Source of the DNA: Nymphalis io
Taxonomy: Eukaryota; Arthropoda; Insecta; Lepidoptera; Nymphalidae
Assembly (NCBI RefSeq): GCF_905147045.1
Contig: NC_065918.1
Span: forward strand, 7,006,001-7,070,000
DNA length: 64,000 nt
Reading direction: 5' to 3'
Shown here: in pieces, positions 10,843 through 21,832 of the stretch
Position numbering within the stretch: the stretch's first letter is position 1
Layout: the number at the start of each line of letters is the position of its first letter
Translations under genes and position numbers: made by a program
The notes under the pieces: generated by a model
Seen by the model: only the letters and a program-made list of their open reading frames with translations
Told to the model about the DNA's origin: nothing
The model's database searches: none

Positions 10843-12200
10843 GCTGCAATTTTTTTATGTCACTTTTTGACCATTGTATTATTCCGAAAGAGTACGTAAG
10901 TAAGGGTATGGCAAATGTGTTAATAGCTTTTATTGTGTTTTTAGAGTTAAGGTGTGTCTTTAATACGAGATTTAATCGGTGCGAGAATTTTGTAAGCAGT
11001 TCTTGTTTTGTCGAAGTTTGTAGTATTTGCCTAGATTGTTTAAAACCAAGGTATTTATATGTGCTTTGTTCATCCATTGGTTCAATTTGTTCACCAGTTT
11101 TGAGTGTGTAGCTATTATAAAGGATTTTTCCTTTCGAGATTGATAGAATTTTGCACTTGTCGACACCGAATTTCATATGAATATCTTTTGAGAACTGTTC
11201 CGTAATGCTTGCTAACTCAAGCAGCGTGTCAGTGGAGTAAAGTTTTATATCGTCTATGTACATGAGGTGTGATAAGTTATATTGGGTGTTATTATCGTAA
11301 AGTGTGAATCCTGTATTGGTTTTATTTAACAAGAGTGAAAGAGGATTTTTTTTTCTCCTCAAAAAGAGGAGAGGAGGCCTTTAGCCCAGCAGTGGGACAT
11401 TCACAGGCTGTTACGGTACGGTACGGAAAGAGGATTTAAGGCCAAGCAAAAACAGAGTTTGCTCAGAGCGTCCCCTTGAAAAAATCCTCGTTGGATACGA
11501 ATTGGTTCAGTAGTTAGAGATTTCATGGACGATTAATTTAATTTTAATACAGTTTGCCAGTTTTGCATCGAATTTTCAAGAAATGATATGAGGGTTGGGT
11601 TTATTTTATACAATTTTAAGACATACAATAACCAGCTATACGGGACTGAATCAAAGGCTTTTTGATAATCAATAAACATAGTATGTATATCTGATTTTGA
11701 TTTTACCGCACTACTTAAAATGATTGCATCAAAAGTAAGCTGCTCCTTACAACCTTGGCTATTTTTTCTACACCCTTTTTGCTGTTCGGCTAATATATTA
11801 TGTTTAGTTAAATGTTTGTATATTTCTTCACTTATGCAAGCTGATAAAATTTTATATATGTTTTGTAAGCAAGTTATTGGTCGGTATTTATCTGGATTTG
11901 TGGTATCATGTTTATCTTTAGGTACTAAGTATGTGATTCCATGTGTTATATATTTCGGTAGTAAATGTGGTGATTGAATGAATGTTTTTAAGTACTTAGG
12001 AATGTATGAGTGTATGCTACTAAATTTCTTGTACCAATAGTTGTGAATATTGTTTGAGCCTGGGAATTTCCAATTGTGTATTCGTTTGATGACACCTATA
12101 AATGTTTCTATTGGTATGAATTTGAACTCCATCTCAGGAATATGTATAGTTGTTTCGGTAACCCAGTTTGCATGTCCATTATGTTCTATGGGGTTTTACC
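10843..12200 (-). pseudogene. R4/Dong-like reverse transcriptase, fragmented
   Basis: On the - strand the order is EFKFIPIETFIGVIKRIHNW, NPDKYRPITCLQNIYKILSA, motif A TMFIDYQKAFDSVPYSW and, across a SINE insertion, motif C MYIDDIKLYS, then STYKYLGFKQS. These are the usual blocks of a R2/R4-type reverse transcriptase, and both motif A Asp and the DD of motif C are still present. The coding frame is broken by a 77-base SINE insertion at 11349-11425 and by stops near 11510. Upstream, WQFWAKTR and PIEHNGHANWV continue the ORF across further breaks. Confidence 0.8.
11349..11425 (+). mobile_element. Short 5'-truncated SINE within the R4/Dong-like reverse transcriptase
   Basis: Only the last 77 bases of the SINE are present, ending in a TACGG repeat. 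The 12-base direct repeat GAAAGAGGATTT at 11337-11348 and 11426-11437 proves a separate insertion. It falls between catalytic motifs A and C of the reverse transcriptase. Confidence 0.93.
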
Positions 12201-12229
12201 TTGTCTTAGCCCAGAATTGCCAAAATATT

Positions 12230-13533
12230 TCAGGGAGAGGTATTTCTAGATTTTGATCATTGTCTTTGCAATTAGATAATAAATTTCTATAGAAAATTTT
12301 TTCATTGTTAGCTAATGTTTTGTTTTCTATTTTACGGGCAGTACACGTCAAATATCTCTTAAGTCTACTAGCTGCTGCATTGAGTTTCTGTTTTAAGGTA
12401 TCTAAGAAGTGTTCTTTATGCGTGTTTGTATTTTCATATTGAGCGTGTGATTAATATTGTGTCTTTATGAGTTCTACTGCAGCTACTACTTTTCGGTTTC
12501 TATTTCCTCTAATAAATTGTGTTAACCTGCCTATATTGACTCGCAATTTCCTTATTTTATTTTCTAATCTTCTTTGCCAGCTAGGTTTTCTGAATGATGG
12601 TTGTTTTGTGTTGAGAATGTCATTCTTGCCCCATTACATTTAACTGCTGTCCATGCGGCACAGTAAATTATTGTCTGTAGAATGATAAAATCAGCATCAG
12701 TGTTTACAAATTTTGTCAGTATCATCGTATCTATGTATTTCATTATTAATGAAAACTTTTTAGAAGTCCTTTGTTTAGGAATGTATGGTCTGCTAGTTGG
12801 TTCATTATCACGAAAATGTTCTAGAGTATGTACGAATGTGTTCTCTATTTCGGTGTTTACTTCTAAGGTAGTATTAAGCATTGATTGCGTGTTGTTGAGG
12901 TGATCCATATCATGATCGTGGGTGATACTTTCTATGTTTTGTTCATCGATAGGGGTTGATGTAACGGAATCAGTGCATGTAACTGTAGTGTTTTGCATTT
13001 TCCTAGCTTGTGAGTTTGTGTTTGAATTAGATTTGAATGCATCGTAGTGTGTAATATTACTTTGTTTTGTTGTTTGTAAATGTTCATTATCTGTGTCTTC
13101 CGTTAGTGTGTGTGTATAATGTAATTCATCTGCTACTTGTTGTTTAATCAGTGTTAATCTATCTTGCTTAATATATTTATTATTTATTATTGCCCTTCGT
13201 TGATCCGCTAATCTTTGCTCTGTAATGTGTGTAAACTTTGGGTATAAGTTTAGAAACTCTTCATACAAACGTTTTCTATAAGCGGTCTTATTAGTCTCTA
13301 ATTGTGTTACTTTGAAATAAATCCTAATAATTGCTTCATTGCATTCATTTTCTTGTTAGTGTGTTAAGGGATGTTTTAAGATTTGTAGCGTTTTGTTGTA
13401 TCTGAGTTTGGATTACTTGCAATTCTCATCTAACTTCATCGTAAATCTGATCAATGGTTTCTTGTGATAATAATTTCTTTTGTATAATAGCTCTACGTTG
13501 GTCACCAATTCTCTGTCTGCTTACTTCCACATG
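12230..13533 (-). pseudogene. N-terminal region of the R4/Dong-like ORF
   Basis: The largest open stretch (12564-13268) starts MYEEFLNLYPKFTHITEQRL and is hydrophilic and Asn/Thr-rich. A segment LADQRRAIINNKYI here and RIGDQRRAIIQKKLL further upstream (about 13437-13533) are related, so the N-terminus contains two copies of a short DQRRAII motif. Around 12240-12560 the frame yields SWQRRLENKIRKLRVNIGRL, a basic stretch. Frames are broken at several places. The role of this region in target binding is known for related elements but not shown here. Confidence 0.55.
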
Positions 13534-14160
13534 GATATTTATCTATAAATTTTATATTTAATGAAGAAAGATATTAATTTGTGTCTGATTCTAAATTTGT
13601 AAGATATAGGTAGGTACGTAGGATGAACTTATTCATTTCCATACTCCATTTTTTACGTTTTTTTACGCCACTGGTAGTGGGCACATTTTCACTGACAAAA
13701 TTTGTCTCCTGTGCAACATCCGCCAGTTGAGCACCGGTTGATCATGAATTTGGTGAAGATGCATACAAAATTGGTGATGAAGAGGGTATTGATGAAACGT
13801 GAAACGATGGCACGTTTGCCTGTATATATTTTTTTGTTTTAGACATAGTTATCACATTATTCCCACGAGTAGCTAGGGACACAAAAGTCAATCACAGCAG
13901 AGCCCTGCATTCACTGTGATAAGGGTAAATTAAATTAGAGGTTCCCTTGTCTCTAAAGTTCGCATACTAACGACTAAGCACCCCCTTAGTCACGGAGCCC
14001 TCGGCGTACGCTGTTCCACCTTGGCTTGGGTTGTATCTCTCTTGGTCTGTCTTCTCATCTTAGGCCAATCCAGCATGAGTAGCTCTATTGGCATAGCCCT
14101 AAGAATCATTGAAGCGCACAAGCCCCACCACGTCGGCAACGTAAAGATACGTCGGTGGGG
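13534..14160 (-). other. Probable 5' untranslated part of the R4/Dong-like element
   Basis: No coding frame is visible. The segment nearest 14160 is less AT-rich than its surroundings and ends sharply at a TTATTATT repeat, so I take it as the element's 5' end. A composite of unrelated sequence cannot be excluded. Confidence 0.4.
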
Positions 14161-14448
14161 TTATTATTGTCATTATGATTTTTATTTTTATTTTTATGAA
14201 ACCTTGCCATTGATAAGGTTGACGGAAGTCTGACAAAGTGTTTGAAGATTTGCCAGTGCCAGCGAAATTCGGATACATATTAATTCTCCTATTTTTTTAG
14301 AATTAAATACGATAAATTTATAACATGAAATTAAGAGCTTTATATTTTACTACATTCACTATTTTCTTTCGCAAAACAAAGATTTTTCTTTTACTGCCAC
14401 ACACACAACAATAAACGGAACCAATTCAATATATATTATTTTCATTAT

Positions 14449-14700
14449 ATAAGTAGGCGGACGAGCAAATGAGCCATCTGATGGTAAGTGGTCACCAACG
14501 CCCATAGACATTGGCATTGTAAGAAATTTTACCATCGCTTATATCTACTAATATGTTATGTCCCTTGTGCCTGTAATTACACTGGCTCACTCACCCTTCA
14601 AACCAGAACACAACAATACCAAGTACTGCTGTTTTGCGGTAGATTATCTGATCTGATTATTGGGTGGCCCATATGCTCGTCCGCTTACTTATAATATAAA
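14449..14700 (+). repeat. Interspersed repeat of the 'CCCATAGACATTGG' family with inverted ends
   Basis: It contains GATGGTAAGTGGTCACCAAC, CCCATAGACATTGG and ACACTGGCTCACTCACCCTT. Unlike the other copies, its ends form an inverted repeat of about 30 bases: ATATAAGTAGGCGGACGAGC on the left is mirrored by GCTCGTCCGCTTACTTATAA on the right. This may be a non-autonomous element or a fold-back rearrangement. Confidence 0.7.
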
Positions 14701-15149
14701 AATAAAAAAATATCATCATACCTAACATAGAATACCTTCCACCAAACCAAATAAATTACCACTATTGTTTAATGTCTTAATCTTTAAAATGTAGATAATT
14801 TAATGCACATCTCAAGTATTTTGTCTAGGCAAACTATATAAAGAAAATCACCAAGTATATTTCAAGCTTTTTTTATTATTAGGCTTAGGCATTCGATCAA
14901 ATTGTCGACTGTCGAAGTCTTTATTCTTGCCTTGCCTTGTATTTCTATTCTTCCCTGGTATAACAATTTAATTGGATGATGCTTCAGCCGTTTTTCGTAA
15001 GTGCTTAAACAAAACCTGACTATCAATATATGTACATATATAAAGGTATATTTTATACTATATATTTCATAAAATTAGTCCATAAGATGTTCTATTTAAT
15101 GAATATAACAAATTTGTAACAGGCCGATGTCTGTACATTAAAGATATTG

Positions 15150-15400
15150 AAAAAAAAAAATAATTTGGGTTCTTTATTTATGGTAAAAGAAGCCAAAACT
15201 ATTTTTTTTAGAATTTTTGTCTGTCTGTCTGTATGTTTGTACCCGCGTCACGCAAAAAATAATGCACGGAATCGAATGCGGTTTTCACTGATGTACTCGT
15301 ATTGCTGGAGGTCTAACTCAAGATTAGGCTCCATTTTACCTACCGAAGGAAAATGTGTTATTTCAATAATTTTTAACTGAATATTACCCGGAGTTTACGT
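15150..15400 (+). repeat. Dispersed repeat with TCTG microsatellite
   Basis: TTTTTGTCTGTCTGTCTGTA followed by CCCGCGTCACGCAAAAAATA is a pattern I associate with dispersed lepidopteran elements. The open frame across it shows no coding pattern. Boundaries are approximate. Confidence 0.45.
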
Positions 15401-15676
15401 TAGTTGCGTGAGGTAGGGGTCTCGCTTGTCCTATTTGAGACGGTCCGTTCCATACAATAATAACAAAACAATATTTAGCATTGTTTCATCGATAACAAAA
15501 GTCGAAAAAATTGTAAAAAAAAGAAAAAAAAATGTAGCCATAAAATCGAATAGAAGACTGGAATAGAAGTGTCCTTCAATAAACTATTCCACAAAGTTAA
15601 ACAGAAATTACAAAAATAAGATGGGACCCTTTTGCTAGCGGTAGATTTTCCTATATAAAAATATAATTAATATTTA

Positions 15677-15900
15677 TCTATGCTAATATTATGAGGAAAT
15701 AAATTTTGATTTTTTGTATGGTTGTTTGTAATGGATAAACTCAAAACTACTAAACCCATTTTAATAACTCTTTCACCAACAGTAACATAAATTATCACTG
15801 AGTAACATAGGCTATATTTTATTTAAAAAAATGAGATCCCAACAAAAATTGCAATAATGTAACATAAGGTATCATTTTTTTATATAAAAGTTATTATTTG
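15677..15900 (+). mobile_element. Helitron-like 5' fragment
   Basis: It starts TCTATGCTAATATTATGAGG and runs into TTTTTGTATGGTTGTTTGTA, closely like the start of the element at 48317. No 3' CTAGT end was found nearby, so it is probably incomplete. Confidence 0.45.
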
Positions 15901-16224
15901 GGGTCGTATAATGTATAACGTATTCCATTCTTGTCATGTGTACCACTTATTTGGTAGTCTCGAAGCTTCACCTCAATATGACCCTCATTCCAAGAATACC
16001 ATCCATGTGAATATATCATTCGAATTTCAAAATATATAGTTGCCTTTAAAAGTGTGCTTCTCCATGACAAATCAAAAGTCCCATTGCCTGTCGTTGAACA
16101 TGGCCCGCACTGATTTTAGTGAGAACTGTTATAATATGGACAGTTTTTATGTTGCATGCTACAGAGTGAGCTCTCCGAGTAAATTAGTAATTTTAGCTCC
16201 AAAGGAACCCACCGCAAACGTCGT

Positions 16225-16500
16225 TTTTTATATTATTGTAAGGTGAATGGGCTTCCTAATGTTAAGTGATCACCACCGCCCATAGACGTTGGCGATATAA
16301 GAAATACTAACCATTCCTTAGATCACTAATGCGCCACCAACTATGGGAACGAAGATGTTACGTAATTTTTGCCTGTTAGAGTTACACTGGCTCACTCATC
16401 CTTCAAACCAGAATGCAATAATACTAAGTAGTAGCGTCAGAATATCTGATCTGATGAGTGGGTGGTACCTGCCCGACGAGCACAAGGCCCTATCACCGTT
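16225..16500 (+). repeat. Interspersed repeat, 'CCCATAGACGTTGG' family
   Basis: Markers GTTAAGTGATCACCACCGCC, CCCATAGACGTTGGCGATA, ACACTGGCTCACTCATCCTT and GGGTGGTACCTGCC appear in the same order as in other copies. This is one of the longer copies. Confidence 0.8.
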
Positions 16501-17529
16501 TACATAAGAGGTGCTTCGTTTATTAATTATAAATAAAGTTTTCAGTGAGTTGAATTTTATTTGAGTTTGGTAGAATTAAAAATATATATTGGAGTGCTTG
16601 CTCATTTACAGTATTAACTATATCCAACGGCGAGGATATATGCCGGGGTATTTGAGCAACAGAACCGTAGATCGAAAGATTGGTATAATTTTTTTTTTCT
16701 TCAAGCCGTTTAAGTCATTTTCAAATATATTAAGTGAAACTACAGGGATTAACAGTTAGTATACATTGATGATTATTAAAAGAATAGTCATCAATGTAAA
16801 AATAAAAAATACCCCTAAATATACCCTTATAAAAATAGGCTTTTCCACACCTAAGCCGAGTACCGGTTTAAAAAAAAAATTGACCCAATATTTTATTAAA
16901 TTCTTGGAATATAGTACATTTTTAGTTTTAACTAACTCAATTAATGCATTTTCCATGATAAAAAGGTAAATAAATAAAAATATATTTAACATAAATTTAA
17001 ATGTAACATGTTACTATTTTACATGTTTGTTTTACGCCTTTACATTAAGCCGCGTTTGTTATAATAATTTAGCTTACTATCCCGAACGTCATTCCTCGGC
17101 CTTACCTAAACTCTCCTGTAGACTGTTGTAGGTCTACCTACCGATAAAATTTGAAGTATCGAATACATAGTCCGGTAGGACTACCCTTAAGATCCTTGTC
17201 TATTGACATTGTGTCTATTTTGAAATTCGTAGCATCTAATTTGATATTTTATAATATAGGTACAGGTTACCACTTACGTCTTAGCGTCCCGTCTGGAGAT
17301 AGTGGTGTTATATATTAGATATTACTTATAATTATAGATAGATCATCAGTTAATTACGATAGAAATATTGAGTTAATATTCTTAATATAAAAAAAATATA
17401 AATTAAAATATATCAACCACAAAGCTTATAAAATAAACATTACTTAGATTTTAAACTTTGCCACGCGCATTTAAGATAAAATTACGTCGTTGTGATACAG
17501 TACAGCACCTGGCTGGGTGATATTGATTT

Positions 17530-17755
17530 TGCGTGGGTGCAATTCAGACATGCGCAAACTTGTCTGAATCTAGCTGAGACTTGTAGTACCCGGTCCTTGT
17601 GAAATCGAAACGTACCTTCTGTATTAGTAACTGTGATTAGGTATTTATTTCACATTAATTGTGCCTGTTTTTTAATTCATTTTATAAAGAAGTTTTGAAG
17701 TACTTGTTACAGTGTTAAATCTTTGCGATCTAGTGACCAGCATATAAAAGCGTCT
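17530..17755 (+). promoter_or_regulatory. Leader exon 1 region of copy B
   Basis: GCAATTCAGACATGCGCAAA at about 17540-17559 matches the other copies. The exon is taken to end at 17755 before GTATGT. The TATAAAT box of copies C to H is not present here; the equivalent position reads GATATTGATTTTG. The upstream ATG opens a frame of only five codons. Confidence 0.6.
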
Positions 17756-18017
17756 GTATGTATAAAAAATATGTAAATATATATTTAAAAAAACATTTCG
17801 AACTCTTAGTTGATTAGTATTAACCGCTGCGAATAACTTGTATTTTATAAGATCGATATAATGTTGCATTTACGCGAATATATTTTTAATATATTATTTT
17901 ATATAACTTTATAATAGATGATGTAATTTAGCGTTGCTTTTATGAATCGTATTTTTTTTCAAATATATGAAAATTAGTTACTAAGGCAGCTGAGCTATAA
18001 TTTTTAATATTAGCTTT

Positions 18018-18155
18018 TGATTTTGTCCCTCCTATCCTTGCCCTAGGGTGAATAGAGGTTAACAAAGGACACGCGAACGTGTCCGCGCAGTATTGTGACG
18101 AGGGAAGGTAGAACTTTTGCAGCCGCGCACTAATCATAAAATATTTTCCTACTAT
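18018..18155 (+). promoter_or_regulatory. Conserved GC-rich block in intron 1 of copy B
   Basis: Shared with copies C to H. It holds TTTTGTCCCTCC, AACAAAGGAC, CGCGCAG and AGCCGCGCAC. Here the core GGACACGCGAACGTGTCC (18067-18084) is a perfect 7-base inverted repeat. Function unknown. Confidence 0.55.
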
Positions 18156-18277
18156 TTTTTTAATACGATTATTTGGGTAAAGGATACGTTTACGTTGTTG
18201 TCAAGCTACAACTTGACAGACTTGTTAAGTTAAAAAAAAATAAAAAGTGATAAATTTTGTTTTAGTGTCGCAGAATA

Positions 18278-19113
18278 ATGAGTGATGCAACAAAACAGGA
18301 GGTCAGCATAGAATCAGACTCCAGCAGCGAGTCGTCGTCAGAAGATGAATCGGCTCCAGTTGAAAGTATACACAGATATTACTATGGTGAGATTATTTAC
18401 ATCTACCTCACTTTAATTTAGGTTATTCAAGCGATTTTATTAATTTTAAAATGGATTATGTTTTTAAAACAGATAAAGTCGTTGCGGAGTCCCTTGCGGA
18501 GAATATGTATGTTCTATCGGTGGAATCGGACCTCGATGACGACGAGGATGATTGTATGTAACTAACTCAAAACTATATTAACTTGTCCCTAACAATTGTA
18601 TAAAATGAATAAAATAACTTTAACAGCGAGCCAGTCAACCTCTTGTAACTCACCACCACAGCCGTTTGAGTTAGAAGATTATTCAGAAGATGATTCCGAT
18701 AACTCTGAAAACGAAGATAATATACCTGTAAGGGTGCACCGCCGCGGCTTGGTATTGTTTTTCGTTTATCAAGGCTATTTACTACTAAAATAGTTTTTTA
18801 ATACTTTTAACCATAATCTAAAAAAATTACAGTTCCCGAATAGTCCACAATGGTACGCTTACTTTAGACGATTCTTGAGTGAACGTCAAATAGAGGACTT
18901 GTGGAATGTTACCGATTGGGTGAGTTTTTGTTTGCAATTAAAATTTAATTTATGATATGATAACTGAAATTTATTTCGATAAAATTTATTGATTTATATA
19001 TTAACGCATATTTTACTTTGTTTTTACAGGTAGACAAATGGTATTGGGATGACAGCACCGAAACTGAACCTCCAGAGCGTCCGTTTTTTACGGACTCTTT
19101 CGGTCTTTTTTAA
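18278..19113 (+). CDS. Copy B: acidic small protein of the array, 161 residues
   Basis: Function unknown. Coding exons are 18278-18386, 18473-18553, 18627-18751, 18833-18919 and 19030-19113, with phases 1, 1, 0, 0 and GT-AG borders throughout. The N-terminus is Ser/Asp/Glu-rich (SIESDSSSESSSEDES, then VESDLDDDEDD), followed by a proline patch (SPPQPFELEDYSEDDSD). The C-terminal module reads NSPQWYAYFRRFL, IEDLWNVTDW and VDKWYWDDS, and the protein ends DSFGLF. There is no signal peptide or membrane segment, so a soluble, probably nuclear or cytoplasmic protein is likely. The start is the first ATG after acceptor TTTTAG at 18265, in a good context. It is closest to copy H in exons 2 to 4. An alternative exon 4 donor at CCT/GTAAGG (18728) exists but is not matched in paralogues. 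Confidence 0.82.
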
Positions 19114-19856
19114 AAACACACTTGGCTAAATCATATTATTCAGTATTTTCCCTTAAAAATCATTAACAAACTCATAATTTTCTTTAACGTCAACTGCCTG
19201 ATTGACCAGTTGCAATTTGCGAATTATACAATAATGTTATATATACCCATAAAAAGTGTTCAGTTGTATACTTTTTAAGAGGTTAGGTTATATTATCTAA
19301 CTGAATTTAAAATATTTGTAATGAATTAGAAATATTGTGCTTAGGAAAATTGTCAGAACAGCATTTATTTAATAATTTTTGTATGCCATATTGAAGTATA
19401 ACACTTCATTTGTTTAGATTTAGTCATTTATATTATATAAATGTTTATGAAACGTATCAATGAAAATTGTCAGAACAACTAGCGTTCTCCATGTATGGAA
19501 AATATATAGAATTATAATATATTTTATAATAATAATATATACACAGGGCTTGAACCCGATAAACACAGTGATGACGGTCATAATAGATAAGAGTAGAATT
19601 TTGTTAAGAAAGAGATATCTTTGTGAATATATAAATAGAAGAAATCTGATATTCCCATGAAAATTATTGGAGGCACTACAATAATGAAAATTTAATGTTC
19701 ATTTTATTTCATACATTATTTTGTATTTGATACTAGAAAATAACTGGGAGTAAATATTTATTTACTTTATTTAATTTCTAAATTTTATAATTAGAATATA
19801 CAACATAAATTAATACAGTTAGTGCTATTATACAGTGAAATATGAGGTTTCTTCTA

Positions 19857-19866
19857 GAGATATCTC
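19857..19866 (+). promoter_or_regulatory. Palindrome in a conserved 3' block of copy B
   Basis: GAGATATCTC lies within a block (TTCTTCTAGAGA, TCACAGTATGAGTT, TAGCTTATCATTTTGAATTG) found after copies B, D, F, G and H. The block lies between the stop codon and the poly(A) signal, so it would be in the 3' UTR. Confidence 0.5.
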
Positions 19867-20696
19867 ACAGTATGAGTTTTTAGCTTATCATTTTGAATTG
19901 CAAGTATTTCGTTATGTTCGAGTAAACGTAGTCGAGATAAGCTCTCACGAATATGTAGAATAGAATTTGGAAGATCAAATATGGCGATTGTTTGTGTAGT
20001 TTATAGACAACGAGTAACATCATAAATAAGATGATTACAAAGTATATAAAATGTTCATAATTCTTAATACCAAAGTAGCGTGTAAATAAGAATATATGTA
20101 ATTCTTAGAAATAAAGTATAACTATATTCTGTGTTTCTAATTTGTATGTGTAGTCTAACATTAAATTGATATTATTAAAAGCCAAAATATGTAGATGATG
20201 CGAAATGATATAATATACACCTATCATGGTAGTATGTGAGTAAGAAACATATATACTTAATCGTTAGAAGAAAATATATGTGTCTTCTACCTCTTTAAAT
20301 TCATTTCATGTTTATTTATTTAAAACCATGTACTACTTCTTTTAATTATATTAATATAAAAAATTCAATAAAATAAATTAATATACTTTACAATTAATTC
20401 GCCTGTGAAGTTTTAGTATCTCTCAAGTTTAGGTACATTATGTAATATATATGTCTCACAATAGAACAGATATGTGACCTTTAATACCATCTTTCAATAT
20501 TGTAAACGTGGGCACTACTCCTTAAACATTCCAGTCGGAAGATTATCAGCTAATAAAAAAGGTATTAGATAATTTGCCTCGTCAGTATTGTTTTATGTTT
20601 ACTTTAATAAAATAAAATGAGTATAACTTAGTTTTAGAATATTGAAATGTATTACAATATACTAAGAACATAAATATTGAACTTGAAATAAAAATT

Positions 20697-20702
20697 AAGT
20701 AA
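20697..20702 (+). terminator. Conserved poly(A) signal of copy B
   Basis: AATAAA followed about 25 bases later by TTTATTGTTTATTTC. The same arrangement ends copies C, E, F, G and H. It would give a 3' UTR of about 1.6 kb. Confidence 0.6.
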
Positions 20703-21179
20703 ATACACATTTATTGTTTATTTCATATACATTATATATAACTAATTTCATACTTCTTAGTCGACGCATGACTACCAGCAAGCTAGCTCTAGCTCTATGC
20801 AATAATATGACATAACTTATTTGTATATGATATACAAAGATTGCATTAAAATCCCATATCCAGCATTATTGCTTTATCCTTCTTTTTTCTTTTCTTTTAA
20901 TAGTGTGGTGATACATTTACGATAAAAATCATTCGTGCTTGAAGAATTAGTTATATGTTGTTGTTCTATTAATAAATAAATACACCACATCGTGCCATCT
21001 CTCGCAAAAGCAAGGTTAGAAGTGTCATGTCATTTTGTTTATTATTTTTAACTTGTTAATCATCTATCATGGTTTTTGTTTGATTCAATGTTTTTGTTTG
21101 ACATTTAAATTGCTGATTTGAATTTAAATAACTAGAAATTAATCAATAGAAAATATACGGGGGACATGTTAACGCCCAC

Positions 21180-21687
21180 AAAGGTTCGTAAAGCCTCAAG
21201 CTTAGTCCCCATAGCCAAGCCGTCCACGTCGTTTTCGTCACCTACGTCGCTCGCATCTCCGTAAGAGTGGAGCAAACAAATTCCAAACTGCCCCCACCTA
21301 TATTCATCCAAGAAAGGGCAAGATGGACCACAATATCAGATATCCTCTCGGTGAAGCGTATTCACTATACGCATGTCGAAAATACCACCGTAGACTCACG
21401 GAATTCCTGAAGTGCGATGACACCTCATTTATAATTACGTGCTGGACGATGAGCAGTTATTACGCGTTTTCATTAATAGGGGCCTGCCAAAGGAAATTCC
21501 CAAGGCATTTATCAAGGCAAGCTTGGAGAGATCCAAGTTGCTATTCAAAGAGGTATACCGTATGTACCACCCACGCACAAAAGAGCGCTTCGGCCTAGTG
21601 CTGGCCATATTGCCTCTTACACCCGAGGATAAGAGAATATTCAACGTCGAAAAAATCTGTGACCTTTCCGACTTCACAGTTCAGTGA
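21180..21687 (+). pseudogene. Fragment of a retroelement gag-like protein
   Basis: The frame ending at 21687 reads DDEQLLRVFINRGLPKEIPK, then RMYHPRTKERFGLVLAIL and KRIFNVEKICDLSDFTVQ. RVFINRGLPKEI and IFNVEKIC resemble the region before the zinc knuckles in ORF1/gag-like proteins of jockey-type LINEs. No zinc knuckles follow, and the upstream part has several stops, so this is a broken fragment. The local base composition is more GC-rich than its surroundings, as expected of imported element coding DNA. The family assignment rests on motif memory and is only moderate. Confidence 0.45.
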
Positions 21688-21832
21688 CAACGTTCGGGAA
21701 CATTTTTTGAGTCTGCAGTTCCTTGGAAACCCAGTTACAAATAATTGTGAAAGTCATAGCCCGAATTTCACAATCGATTAAAGCAAAGTTGCAATTAATT
21801 GTGAAACTTGAAACAACTTTCCGAACGTTTTT
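21688..21832. repeat. Short inverted-repeat segment
   Basis: ACAACGTTCGGGAA near 21688 is mirrored by TTTCCGAACGTTTTT near 21818. The 120 bases between contain two AATTGTGAAA-type motifs. It could be a small MITE or the end of the gag-like element. Confidence 0.35.

Larger units (their letters stand above)
6351..14160 (-). mobile_element. R4/Dong-like non-LTR retrotransposon, nearly full length but interrupted
   Basis: The element runs on the - strand. Removing the nested RTE (6707-9705) and the two SINE insertions leaves about 4.4-4.5 kb, close to a complete element of this clade. In order along the - strand I see an N-terminal region, a reverse transcriptase, a Cys/His region with ASETIQHITGA, and a restriction-like endonuclease containing RPDI, with the C-terminal QKAVILNTCRI. 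Both ends abut ATT/TTA repeats (6335-6350 and 14161-14168), which fits the known preference of Dong elements for TAA repeats. The frame is broken many times. The outer boundaries are estimates taken from the repeat junctions. Confidence 0.7.
14161..17529. other. Repeat-rich intergenic region between the R4/Dong-like element and copy B
   Basis: No gene recognised. Contents: interspersed repeats at 14449-14700 and 16225-16500, a dispersed element around 15150-15400 with a TCTG microsatellite, and a Helitron-like 5' start at 15677. The open frames here are short and overlap these repeats. Confidence 0.55.

Noticed and set aside
16756..16992. Hydrophobic - strand frame as a membrane protein gene
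   Set aside because: The AT-rich composition gives Phe/Leu/Ile codons by chance, and there is no homologue or splice context in the window.
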